Assembly (NCBI GenBank): GCA_965205545.1
Contig: OZ242170.1
Coordinates: 2,852,001-2,916,000, forward strand
DNA from: Bin55 sp965205545
GTDB lineage: Bacteria > Pseudomonadota > Gammaproteobacteria > Pseudomonadales > Azotimanducaceae
Direction of reading: 5' to 3'
Length of the DNA: 64,000 nucleotides
The translations under genes were made by a program, and so were the position numbers. Under the pieces are notes generated by a model. That model searched no databases and was not told the DNA's origin. It worked only from the letters and a program-made list of their open reading frames with translations. Shown here piece after piece: positions 44,637 to 52,585 of the stretch; the first letter of the stretch is position 1; every line of letters starts with the position of its first letter.

Positions 44637-46709
44637 ATGATCAAGCGGCTGTATCGTTGGTTCAAGTCTCGCCGAGTCAATGAGAACGTTGACACTACCC
44701 AGCAAAGCACGATATTGGACGGATTTCGCAAGGGCGCGAAATTTGATGACCAGATTGATGTAGATACGGAAATCACACACTGGGAGTCGTTCAAGCTGCT
44801 GGGTCGAACCTACGCGCTCATCGGCGAAGTCTGGAAGCTATTTCTCGCGAAGTTCATATTGGATTTCGCACCCCTATGGCCGCTGCTCTACCTTGGTTGG
44901 TTGTACAAGATTATTACTGACCATGTGATTCTCCAACGCCCTCTCGTTGTAGGCGAAGTGAACTTTCCGCCTCACATGACTCCGATTCTCAGGATGTTAG
45001 AGGGTCGCGAACCGATAGAGATCATGAGTGTGATTAGCATGATTTTTCTAATCGGACTCTTTCTTGTTGGATTGCGGTCCAGAGGTACTGGTGCAGGGCT
45101 ATTTGGTGGACGGGATACTCAAAGCCAGGCCGAGAATGCCATAAGTGGTGGTGGCAGCGATTTGGGTGGCGTATGGGGGATAGTTGAGTTTTGGGTCAAC
45201 GTTCGATTGACGCAACGGATGGCAGACAACTTTCGCACCAAACTCTTCGATAGGCTGACAAGAGCGAAAATGGAAATGCTGGACGACCACAGAACGGGGG
45301 ACTCTGTCTACAGGGTGCTGTACGACACTGCCAGTGTTCCCCATGCGGTGTACGAACTAACTCTTGCTCCATTCTACCACTTTGCGATGATTGCCACAAC
45401 AGTCTACCAAGTTCACTACACATATGGGGAAGTGGCGCCTTGGTTGATGTTTGTTGTGAGTTTGACAGCTCCCGTAGTAATTATCGTGACATGGCCAACG
45501 ATAGGATTGATTCGCCGAACAAATCAGAATAAACGAGCCGCAGGCTCCGACACAACCAATGCGATGGAAGAAACTCTGGACAACATGGTCGCAGTCCAAA
45601 GTCTCGGCGGGATGAAGCGAGAAAAGTCCCGATTTGCAAGACGTAACGCCGCTGCATATTGGCGCGAACGCATAGCGTCAGTAGTAGGAATAATCCTTAG
45701 TAACAGCATAAATTTCATTACCACGCCAATTGGATTCATAGTTTCCTTCATGGTTACGGAAGCTGTGTTTCGCGGCGATTTGACGGTGGGCGACTTTGGA
45801 GCTCTGTACGGAATGTACATGAGCTTGAGCGGGACAATTCGCTACATTGGCGGATTGTGGGTTCGAATCCAGGACAACGTTGCAGCTCTCCGTCGAGTGT
45901 ATTTCTTCTTGGATTTTGAGAGTGACGATGATCTGCACGTGGGAGGTGTGCAACTGCCAGAGATTCGCCGGAATGTGCAAATCGAACATGCTAACTTTGA
46001 ATATCCAGATGGCCGATTGGCCCTCAAGGATATAAACCTCGACTTCAAACTCGGCCAACTTGTTGCCATAGTCGGCCCCACTGGTTCTGGAAAGACTAGC
46101 CTTGCCTATCTGATCCCGGCGTTCTTGCAGCCTACCGAAGGACGCGTAACGATTGATGGATTCGACCTCAAGACCGTCGATTTGGATTCACTGCGCAGCC
46201 AAATCTCCTACGTTTTTCAAGAACACTTGCTAATGGCCGAGTCCATTCGCGACAACTTGTTGATTTCAAACCCTGAAGTTACTGACGAGCAGATTTACGA
46301 AGCCCTTAGGACGGCTGGTTGCATGGAATTCATTGATGAATTGCCGGATGGAATAGACACAGTTGTCGGAAAATCAGGAGATACACTCTCAGTTGGACAA
46401 CAGCAGCGGATCAGCATCGCACGTGGGCTGATTCGAGACGCTAAGATATTGATTCTGGATGAGCCTACAGCTGCACTGGATCCTAAAACGGAGAATGAGC
46501 TTGTGCAGGCACTGAGACGGGTCACAAAAAATCGGCTAGTCATTGTCATTGCCCATCGGCTTTCCACGATTCGCTTGGCCGATACCATTGTGTTCTTGGA
46601 GGAAGGATCCGTGAGAGACATCGGAGACCATGAGAGCCTCATGGCGGATCCGCAAAGTCCGTATCGTGCCTTTGTTGAGCTGCAAACCACCGGTAGAGCG
46701 TTGCCTTAG
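44637..46709 (+). CDS. ABC exporter half-transporter, subunit 2
   Basis: 690-residue partner with six predicted membrane helices and ATPase motifs: Walker A GPTGSGKTS, signature LSVGQQQRIS, Walker B LILDEPTAALD, H-loop IAHRLST. The two subunits have similar but not identical sites, as is normal for heterodimers; neither set is clearly degenerate. A Gly-rich loop (GGGSDLGGVWG) lies before the third helix. The Anbu gene follows after 79 bases, possibly on the same transcript. Confidence 0.9.
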   Translation: MIKRLYRWFKSRRVNENVDTTQQSTILDGFRKGAKFDDQIDVDTEITHWESFKLLGRTYALIGEVWKLFLAKFILDFAPLWPLLYLGWLYKIITDHVILQRPLVVGEVNFPPHMTPILRMLEGREPIEIMSVISMIFLIGLFLVGLRSRGTGAGLFGGRDTQSQAENAISGGGSDLGGVWGIVEFWVNVRLTQRMADNFRTKLFDRLTRAKMEMLDDHRTGDSVYRVLYDTASVPHAVYELTLAPFYHFAMIATTVYQVHYTYGEVAPWLMFVVSLTAPVVIIVTWPTIGLIRRTNQNKRAAGSDTTNAMEETLDNMVAVQSLGGMKREKSRFARRNAAAYWRERIASVVGIILSNSINFITTPIGFIVSFMVTEAVFRGDLTVGDFGALYGMYMSLSGTIRYIGGLWVRIQDNVAALRRVYFFLDFESDDDLHVGGVQLPEIRRNVQIEHANFEYPDGRLALKDINLDFKLGQLVAIVGPTGSGKTSLAYLIPAFLQPTEGRVTIDGFDLKTVDLDSLRSQISYVFQEHLLMAESIRDNLLISNPEVTDEQIYEALRTAGCMEFIDELPDGIDTVVGKSGDTLSVGQQQRISIARGLIRDAKILILDEPTAALDPKTENELVQALRRVTKNRLVIVIAHRLSTIRLADTIVFLEEGSVRDIGDHESLMADPQSPYRAFVELQTTGRALP

Positions 46710-46788
46710 GTGGGTGGGGAGAGTGAACAGCACCAGGATCATAGTTGTCGAGGAATAATCAAATAAACGCACCACGAGCAAATTTGAC

Positions 46789-47562
46789 GTGACATATTGT
46801 TTGGGCATTTCAGTCCGCGAGGGACTTGTGTTCCTTTCAGATTCCCGTACCAACGCAGGTGCGGACAACATAAACACCTACAGCAAGATGCATGTGTTTA
46901 CACATGAACGTAGGTTCATTGTGCTTCTCACGTCGGGCAATCTTGCAACGACACAAGGAGTGCTATCGCGTATCGAGCGCGACCTACGAGACAGATCACA
47001 AAACTCTTTGTGGTCCATGGCCAGTCTTGATTCGGCGGCGGAGTATATCGGGGGCATTTCGGCAGAAGAGCAGAACAAGCATGCAAACAACAGAGTCGAA
47101 ACGGATTTCCAGCCTGCTGCTTCCTTCATACTGGGAGGTCAAATCTCCCCTGAAGAGCCAAAGCTGTTGCAGATCTATCCGGAAGGCAACTTCATACGAG
47201 CCAGCGAGACAATGCCATTTCTCCAGATTGGCGAAGTCAAGTACGGTAGGCCAATTCTTGATCGCATAGTCGACGACAAGACTGAGTTGCGCAGTGCGGT
47301 GATGTGCGGGTTGGTGTCGATGGACTCGACTATGCGTAGCAACGTAACGGTGGGACCGCCCATTGAGTACTTGGTTTATCTTCGCGATTCCTACGAGGCA
47401 GCACTTCACCAAAGCTTGGCAGAAGACGACGATTATCTGATCGAATTGCGGCGTACATGGGGTTTGAACTTGCGGTATGCGTTTGACATGCTGAGCGAAG
47501 CCCCTGGATTAAACGATATTCGTCCCAAGACCAATATAGACATAGTGCGTGGTCGAGGCTAG
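46789..47562 (+). CDS. anbu: Anbu-type proteasome-like hydrolase
   Basis: 257-residue Ntn hydrolase of the ancestral-beta-subunit (bacterial proteasome homologue) family. It starts at a GTG read as Met-TYCLGISVREG; after Met removal Thr would be the N-terminal nucleophile, as in Anbu. Other marks are VFLSDSRTNAG, and the C-terminal portion lacks extensions. Anbu usually sits with an ATP-grasp protein, an alpha-E protein and a transglutaminase; none is here, only the ABC exporters upstream and a CULT protein 192 bases downstream. It likely forms a proteolytic ring; the substrate is unknown. Confidence 0.88.
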   Translation: MTYCLGISVREGLVFLSDSRTNAGADNINTYSKMHVFTHERRFIVLLTSGNLATTQGVLSRIERDLRDRSQNSLWSMASLDSAAEYIGGISAEEQNKHANNRVETDFQPAASFILGGQISPEEPKLLQIYPEGNFIRASETMPFLQIGEVKYGRPILDRIVDDKTELRSAVMCGLVSMDSTMRSNVTVGPPIEYLVYLRDSYEAALHQSLAEDDDYLIELRRTWGLNLRYAFDMLSEAPGLNDIRPKTNIDIVRGRG

Positions 47563-47690
47563 TTTTTGCCCCGAGGCGACGTTCCGCGATTTCCAGACGC
47601 AAATTGGATTGACTGCTATTCGGAATGTTAGGTCTTAGTGCCTAGCTGCAGTTTGAGCGAGGAATGAATCCACCTTAAGCTTGTATGTTG

Positions 47691-47714
47691 GCGCACTTTT
47701 GCTAAATTGTGCGC
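47691..47714. promoter_or_regulatory. Inverted repeat in the CULT gene control region
   Basis: GCGCAC / GTGCGC, 6-bp perfect arms with a 12-base T-rich centre, lies 41 bases before the GTG start of the CULT gene. A -10-like TAAATT (47703-47708) sits between the arms, so a protein bound here would block or steer that promoter. The remainder of the 192-base gap holds nothing else I recognise. Confidence 0.3.
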
Positions 47715-47754
47715 TAGATTCATGTGGTAAGAGAAGTGACTCGCAGGATTTCTG

Positions 47755-48141
47755 GTGTCTGAGCTAATTGCTTCCAAATCGCGATTAGAGGATTTACTGG
47801 AACGGATTCCTCCCGTTCCGGAGAACGTCGTAGTGTGCGTTCGTTGTTCGCATGTCATTGCAGACGCAGCAGACACTCACGAAATACTGGGATCGGTCGA
47901 GCACGAATTCGTCAATCCCTACGGAGTCGTGCACCACTTTCGCTGCTACGGGCATGCTCTTGGGTGTGCAACCAAAGGCAGAGCACATCACGCTGACACA
48001 TGGTTTCCTGGCTATAGATGGAAGATAGCGACGTGCGGGAATTGCGATGACCACCTTGGCTGGTTTTTCGAAGCCAGTGACAGCTTTTATGGGTTGCTTA
48101 CCGCGAAAATTGTTACGCAAAGTCTAGATGCCAATCAATGA
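47755..48141 (+). CDS. Cereblon-like CULT domain protein
   Basis: 128-residue single-domain protein matching the CULT (thalidomide-binding) fold of cereblon. Zinc ligands: C28-x2-C31 and C94-x2-C97. Aromatic cage: W83, W89, W103 (with F105). The spacings W-6-W-14-W and W89 to C94 equal those of human cereblon (W380, W386, W400, C391). The segment ADTWFPGYRWKIATC is close to the cereblon sequence. GTG start with AGGA about 8 bases upstream. Bacterial CULT proteins of this size are known and bind cyclic imides or uracil-like ligands; physiological role unknown. It overlaps the HAD gene (ATGA). Confidence 0.85.
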   Translation: MSELIASKSRLEDLLERIPPVPENVVVCVRCSHVIADAADTHEILGSVEHEFVNPYGVVHHFRCYGHALGCATKGRAHHADTWFPGYRWKIATCGNCDDHLGWFFEASDSFYGLLTAKIVTQSLDANQ

Positions 48142-48833
48142 AGACTCCCAGGCTTGGAAGCTACGACCTTCTTTCGTTTGACTGCTACGGCACACTTGTG
48201 GACTGGGAGTCATCAATCGTAGAAACGCTGCAGGACATCTTTCAGTTTCATGATGCAAACATGAACAACGATGTAGTTCTTGAATACTTTTCTACCTGGG
48301 AACCAGAGGAACAGGCTCAAGGCGGATCGTATAGGAGCGTCCTGCGCCGTGTGCTCATGAAATGCGGCTTTCGACTGGGTTTTGCACCGCGAAATGAGGA
48401 TCTCTCGCGATTCGAGGAGTGCGTGGCTCGATCCAAGCCCTTCGAGGACACTTGCGACTCGCTCCGCACACTTCAGAAATACTTCACACTTGCAATCATT
48501 TCCAACACGGACAATGATCTATTCGAGATTACCCGCAAGACGCTGGGAATTGACTTTGCTCATGTTGTCACTGCGGAGGATACAGGCTGCTACAAGCCTG
48601 ATGCGGCTATGTTTGAAGCTGCAATCCAGAAGTTTGGACGCTCGCAACGAGTACTGCATATAGCACAAAGTCTGTTCCATGACATCGCGCCTGCACACGC
48701 AATGGGCATCGATACCGTGTGGATTGACCGCACCGATGGACGGGCCGGAGCTGCTCGGTATTCAGACGCCACACCAACTTGGCGTTACACTGACTTGTCA
48801 GCCTTTGCTCAAGCTATGGTCGATACTGGCTAG
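48138..48833 (+). CDS. HAD-family hydrolase, haloacid dehalogenase type II-like
   Basis: 231-residue HAD protein: nucleophile Asp15 in LLSFDCYGT, motif II ISNTDND, Lys of CYKPDAAMFE, and the terminal acidic motif near HIAQSLFHDIAPA. Best match is the type II 2-haloacid dehalogenase branch, whose members also act as phosphatases. It overlaps the CULT gene by 4 bases, so the two are translationally coupled. The stop overlaps the convergent PhyH-HEAT gene by 20 bases. Confidence 0.88.
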   Translation: MKTPRLGSYDLLSFDCYGTLVDWESSIVETLQDIFQFHDANMNNDVVLEYFSTWEPEEQAQGGSYRSVLRRVLMKCGFRLGFAPRNEDLSRFEECVARSKPFEDTCDSLRTLQKYFTLAIISNTDNDLFEITRKTLGIDFAHVVTAEDTGCYKPDAAMFEAAIQKFGRSQRVLHIAQSLFHDIAPAHAMGIDTVWIDRTDGRAGAARYSDATPTWRYTDLSAFAQAMVDTG

Positions 48834-50808
48834 ACGCTGAAAGTTTGGCTTGTAAGGATGCCTCTTCCTTAATCGTTTGCAGTTGTTCAATCGGAAACCC
48901 ACCTCGAATGAGGGATTCCGTTGGATGTATCGGTGAAGTAGCAAGAATGGAACGCAAGTTCGACGAAAGTTTCCGCCGCGCGCTTGAGTGAGATGATTCC
49001 CCGGGGTCCAGGTGCACTAGCCGACTGAGTGCATCCATGGCAAATCCTGCGCAAAAGACATTCTTGTCGGACGTGACAATTTCCGTTAGACATTGAATCG
49101 CAGAATCCAACGATTGCCCAAGAGATGACGGTCCATGAGAGCAGAGCACTACCAAGGACCAGAGAGAGTTTTCCCGCACGGCTGACCTAATAGGTTCATA
49201 CCGTTCCTGACCGTAATCTATTCCTATTCCTTCGCACACATCACACTCATCAGTTGGTCGAACGAGCTTTATGCTGCGACCCTGTGCTCTATCCATGGCT
49301 AAGCGGTTTGGTTCTTGGCAAAGACTCTTAACCAGCGATGTTACGGCGGCCGGCACCACTGTCGCAGCTTCGTTACCGCCAATGGCGCGACGACCAATGC
49401 ATCCAAGCGCAGAGGCCGCGACGCTTCGCACGTAGACGGACGGATCGCTTAGAAGCAGCTTCACGAGTTCTTCGACGACCGATTCAGACAATTCACCTGT
49501 TTCGCCTAAACAAAAAGCAGCTGACTTGCGAACCCAACGCGACGTTGAAGCTGTCGCCGCCAAGAGTATAGGAGTGCAAGAAGGGCCTACGGCAGCAAGT
49601 CCATAGGTAGAGGCGCGGCGCACGCATTCTAGATCGTCGTGAAGTCCCCTATGCAAAACGTTGAGAGCTGCTGGATTCTCCGCTCTACTTGCCAATCGGT
49701 AGGCAGCGCCTATCCGTTTCGGCTCATTTATTTCGCCTTTGAGTCTCAGTTGATCCTCAAGATGCCCAAAGTTCGATTCCGCAACATCGGTGTCAAGTGT
49801 CTCTGCTGCCGTCGAATTGTTTTTTCGATGTCCACTTTGCATCCATGCGACGTGATAGTTCCACACTGACGTCACGTCTTCGCTGGCATTGCCTGTGTCG
49901 ACGCCAGTTAGCCAATCGTTGCTCTCGGTTCGCCAATCAAATGCAGGCAGCAACTCGCCATTAGGCTCAATTGTTCGGTATAGCCAAAATCGCCACATGA
50001 ACCGAGGTCGCCGCTTCCAAGTCTTCCAATCGTCGCGTCTATGATTGCCACGGTGCAGAAGGTTGTGAGAATAGATCACTACGCTTCCTGCATCTAACGG
50101 ACCTACTTCAAACGGCTTGTTGAGTGGCCATGCAAGTTTCTCGACTGCATTTCTCATTCGGACGTCGTGGTCAGTGCGTTTTTCAACAATGTCCGCTTGT
50201 GAATAGGAGGACTTGGGGCCGCTTACAGGAATCCATTCCATGCCGCTAAGATGGTAGGCGAAATCCAAGTGATCTGCACCAGCAAAATTGTCGTGGTTTT
50301 CCTCGTGATTGAATGTCCAATATTGCGAATAGGGGACCGTTGCTGTCGGACCCATATCCATTTGGACTGCTTGAGGGTAGTAGAGAAGCTCTGCTTGAAC
50401 TGCCTGATGATGGCGATGCTTTCGACCGTTGAACGGGCCGTTATCGTCCTTGTGCCAATGCTGGTCGTGGGCACCGCTTGGAAATGGAGCATTGTGAGTG
50501 AAAGGCACAATTGCCCAATTCTCACCGAGAATCGCATTGCATGCGTCTACGACCCCTGGCGATGCTAGTACGGTGCAGATCTCGGGAATTGAATTTGCAT
50601 CGATGCTTTTGCGTGCCTTAAATCGCTCCCTCTCCGTTTCGTAGATAGACGTGTGTATGTCTCGGGGAATTCCCAGAGACTCAGGCGATAGCACGACGAG
50701 TCCGCGGCTGCAATACTCGCGCACTAGCCTGTTGGTTTCAATTGGAGTAAAGGCCAACAAGTCGTGCGAACTAGTTTCGAAATCAATGCTAGATTGCGGA
50801 TTATCCAT
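48814..50808 (-). CDS. Phytanoyl-CoA dioxygenase-HEAT repeat fusion
   Basis: From the ATG at 50808 the protein has 664 residues (a TTG at 50820 adds four). Residues 1-320 are a PhyH oxygenase: H119/D121 in HWHKDD, distal H252 in LLHRG, with Arg-rich RRPRFMWRFW after it. Residues about 362-500 are HEAT-like repeats with the pattern of amphipathic helix pairs (AAYRLASRAENPAALNVL; VRKSAAFCLGE; VRSVAASALGCIG), reminiscent of PBS-lyase HEAT. The rest is helical. HEAT repeats bind protein partners, so this oxygenase may act on or be tethered to a protein. No frameshift is visible in the join. Confidence 0.87.
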   Translation of the reverse strand: MDNPQSSIDFETSSHDLLAFTPIETNRLVREYCSRGLVVLSPESLGIPRDIHTSIYETERERFKARKSIDANSIPEICTVLASPGVVDACNAILGENWAIVPFTHNAPFPSGAHDQHWHKDDNGPFNGRKHRHHQAVQAELLYYPQAVQMDMGPTATVPYSQYWTFNHEENHDNFAGADHLDFAYHLSGMEWIPVSGPKSSYSQADIVEKRTDHDVRMRNAVEKLAWPLNKPFEVGPLDAGSVVIYSHNLLHRGNHRRDDWKTWKRRPRFMWRFWLYRTIEPNGELLPAFDWRTESNDWLTGVDTGNASEDVTSVWNYHVAWMQSGHRKNNSTAAETLDTDVAESNFGHLEDQLRLKGEINEPKRIGAAYRLASRAENPAALNVLHRGLHDDLECVRRASTYGLAAVGPSCTPILLAATASTSRWVRKSAAFCLGETGELSESVVEELVKLLLSDPSVYVRSVAASALGCIGRRAIGGNEAATVVPAAVTSLVKSLCQEPNRLAMDRAQGRSIKLVRPTDECDVCEGIGIDYGQERYEPIRSAVRENSLWSLVVLCSHGPSSLGQSLDSAIQCLTEIVTSDKNVFCAGFAMDALSRLVHLDPGESSHSSARRKLSSNLRSILATSPIHPTESLIRGGFPIEQLQTIKEEASLQAKLSASSQYRP

Positions 50809-50820
50809 CACGTCCCACAA

Positions 50821-51085
50821 TTGTCGAAATGGAGAACCGCGGGACTAGAAACTACCGCGTAGTCCGTCAACGCCAGCGGATTTGCCAACCATCAACAATT
50901 TGCCTCTCAAGATGTCTTCGACGCGCAGCCTCTAGGATCGCTTGCAAATTGAATTGCGGTCAATTTCTCACACCTGGATAAATGCTAACAAGACATGTTT
51001 GGAGCGGTGGCGGTGGCGACATCCAAGGAAAGCGCTTTAATCATCTATCTACCACGCCAATTGAAACTCAACTCAATAGTGAAAT
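50821..51085. other. Intergenic region between PhyH-HEAT and vapB
   Basis: Gene-free stretch (50809-51122 overall) between divergent genes. Outside the operator palindrome at 51086-51111 I see no tRNA, repeat, strong hairpin or confident promoter; a TTGAAA at 51061-51066 is too far from TAGAAT (21 bases). Confidence 0.4.
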
Positions 51086-51111
51086 GGTAGAATTTTGTTC
51101 GTAATTCTACC
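51086..51111. promoter_or_regulatory. VapBC operator palindrome with embedded -10
   Basis: GGTAGAATT (51086-51094) and AATTCTACC (51103-51111) are perfect 9-bp inverted arms around an 8-base centre. The left arm contains TAGAAT, a -10-like element. The palindrome sits 11 bases before the vapB start codon. VapB family antitoxins typically autoregulate by binding such palindromes, so this is probably the VapBC operator. Confidence 0.7.
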
Positions 51112-51122
51112 CCAATTGACTC

Positions 51123-51380
51123 ATGAGTCTAAACATTAAGAATGAAGAAACCTGTAGGTTGGCAGGTGAGTTGGCGCAGCTAATTGGCAAAACCAAGACT
51201 AGAGCAATTACCGAAGCCTTACGAGAAAAACTCGAGCGAGAACTCCACGCTCAAGGAACTCAAGAACGATTAGTGGAAATGCGACGCATTGCCAATCAGT
51301 TCGCCAGCCTTCTTGGTGACGGACCAGCCGCCATAGAGCATGGAAGCTTTCTCTACGACGAAAAGGGTTTGCCAAAGTGA
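51123..51380 (+). CDS. vapB: Type II antitoxin VapB
   Basis: 85-residue antitoxin. The N-terminus MSLNIKNEETCRLAGELAQL resembles the Rv0623-type/ribbon-helix-helix DNA-binding opening, followed by TKTRAITEALREKLERE. It precedes vapC with a GTGA overlap. No Shine-Dalgarno is clear before the ATG, but the operator palindrome ends just 11 bases upstream, so the mRNA leader must be short. Confidence 0.88.
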   Translation: MSLNIKNEETCRLAGELAQLIGKTKTRAITEALREKLERELHAQGTQERLVEMRRIANQFASLLGDGPAAIEHGSFLYDEKGLPK

Positions 51381-51787
51381 TAGTTGACAGCTCCGCCATT
51401 TTGGCTGTATTGTTCGGCGAACCCGACGCAGCCAAGTATGAAGAGTTGATCGCAGCATCACACTGTCGCGTGTCCTCAGCCAACGTCCTTGAATCTGCAA
51501 TTGTCGCTGAGAGTCGAGGTGGAAGTGGATCGGGTGAGTTGTTTGACGCCTTCATATCGGCAAGCGCTATCGACATAGTTCCGGTCACCATCGAGCACTT
51601 TTCGGCTGCGAGACTCGCTTGGCGACGCTTTGGCAAGGGTCGGCACCTTGCAGGATTGAACTTTGGTGATTGCTTTGCATACGCATTGTCAATAACCTCA
51701 GGTGAGCCTTTGCTTTTTAAGGGTCATGACTTCATGCGTACCGATATCCAGCCAGCAATGGTCATGCGCGGACCGACAGATGCATAA
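51377..51787 (+). CDS. vapC: Type II toxin VapC, PIN-domain ribonuclease
   Basis: 136-residue PIN-domain RNase. Catalytic acidic residues are visible: Asp4 (IVDSSA), Glu43-ish (VLESAIV) and the C-terminal Asp of LNFGDCFAYALS. The GTG start overlaps the vapB stop by 4 bases, coupling translation. Such toxins cleave tRNA or rRNA. Adjacent convergent coding potential overlaps its 3' end. Confidence 0.92.
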   Translation: MIVDSSAILAVLFGEPDAAKYEELIAASHCRVSSANVLESAIVAESRGGSGSGELFDAFISASAIDIVPVTIEHFSAARLAWRRFGKGRHLAGLNFGDCFAYALSITSGEPLLFKGHDFMRTDIQPAMVMRGPTDA

Positions 51788-51969
51788 TCACGATTTCCCG
51801 GCAGTAGGTCTTTATCTGACCACCCCCAATTGTCAGTGTCGCATACTTCCAGCAACAAGAGATAGCCTCGCTCGACATATCTATTGAAAGCCTCGCGCTG
51901 GTCGCCAGATGTCAGTGTCGCGACGGTTCCCTCAAGTGCTTTCGCGGAAACACCAATGCCACGGCTCAT
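51724..51969 (-). CDS. Possible small protein overlapping two neighbours
   Basis: An 81-residue frame starting with ATG inside the 3' end of the M15 peptidase gene and running into the 3' end of vapC on the other strand. The middle (REAFNRYVERGYLLLLEVCDTDN) has a reasonable amphipathic pattern, but I know no family for it. It fills the 145 bases between the neighbours. Weak evidence. Confidence 0.28.
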   Translation of the reverse strand: MSRGIGVSAKALEGTVATLTSGDQREAFNRYVERGYLLLLEVCDTDNWGWSDKDLLPGNRDYASVGPRMTIAGWISVRMKS

Positions 51970-52453
51970 AGATCACGCCAAAATCGTTCCCCTTTGGATA
52001 GGAAAGGTGGAAGCAATGGTTGGCCGCGTTTCTCATCAGCCAATCAAACGCATCAGATTCATCGAAGTCTTCCTCAAGCACTTCAGTATCGTTCGATGCT
52101 AGGTCTACGGCGTTCCCGCTTTGGTGTTCGCTAAATCCTGGTGCTGCCACGCGTGTCAAAATGGCATCAATACTCTCGCCTTTAGCCAATAGTCGTTCTA
52201 TAACCTGGATTTGGTACTCGATTGACCGAAATGCCGATATAAGCAGTAGATCCACTTGGTCCTTGCGGGCCGAACTTTGCATTTCTCGCCACGCACTAGC
52301 GGCGGAAGCAGATAATCGCTGTGGACGTCCGTAGATGTCTTCACCGATTGCGACTAAGTCGTTGGGAGTTTTCTGGAGTGTAAGACCGGTAATTTGCTCG
52401 TAGTCTGACGCGATTCCTAATCGATCATGAATCTTGCGAAGATCTTTGTCCAA
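51932..52453 (-). CDS. M15 family D-alanyl-D-alanine carboxypeptidase (VanY-like)
   Basis: 173-residue zinc peptidase acting on peptidoglycan stem peptides. Characteristic parts: SAFRSIEYQ with the pocket Arg, SEHQSGNAVDL supplying zinc ligands His and Asp, and EPWHW with catalytic Glu and third His. No signal peptide is visible, so it may be cytoplasmic (recycling) or the N-terminus is incomplete. Start is TTG at 52453; no ATG is near. It lies next to the vapBC genes and downstream of the PhoX gene. Confidence 0.85.
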   Translation of the reverse strand: MDKDLRKIHDRLGIASDYEQITGLTLQKTPNDLVAIGEDIYGRPQRLSASAASAWREMQSSARKDQVDLLLISAFRSIEYQIQVIERLLAKGESIDAILTRVAAPGFSEHQSGNAVDLASNDTEVLEEDFDESDAFDWLMRNAANHCFHLSYPKGNDFGVIYEPWHWCFREST

Positions 52454-52585
52454 TCTGATGTCTCGCCGTGCAGGGCAGCTATCGCCTGTCTACTTGTAGT
52501 GTCGCGACATCGAAATTAGCAGACTTTGCAAAGTGCGGGCAGCCAATTGCGGGCGATGGCGATTACTGAGACTGCGAATTGCACA

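Noticed and set aside
45859..45873. GGGTTCGAATCC-like tRNA T-arm motif
   Set aside because: It lies inside the second ABC exporter gene with no acceptor stem, D-arm or anticodon arm around it.
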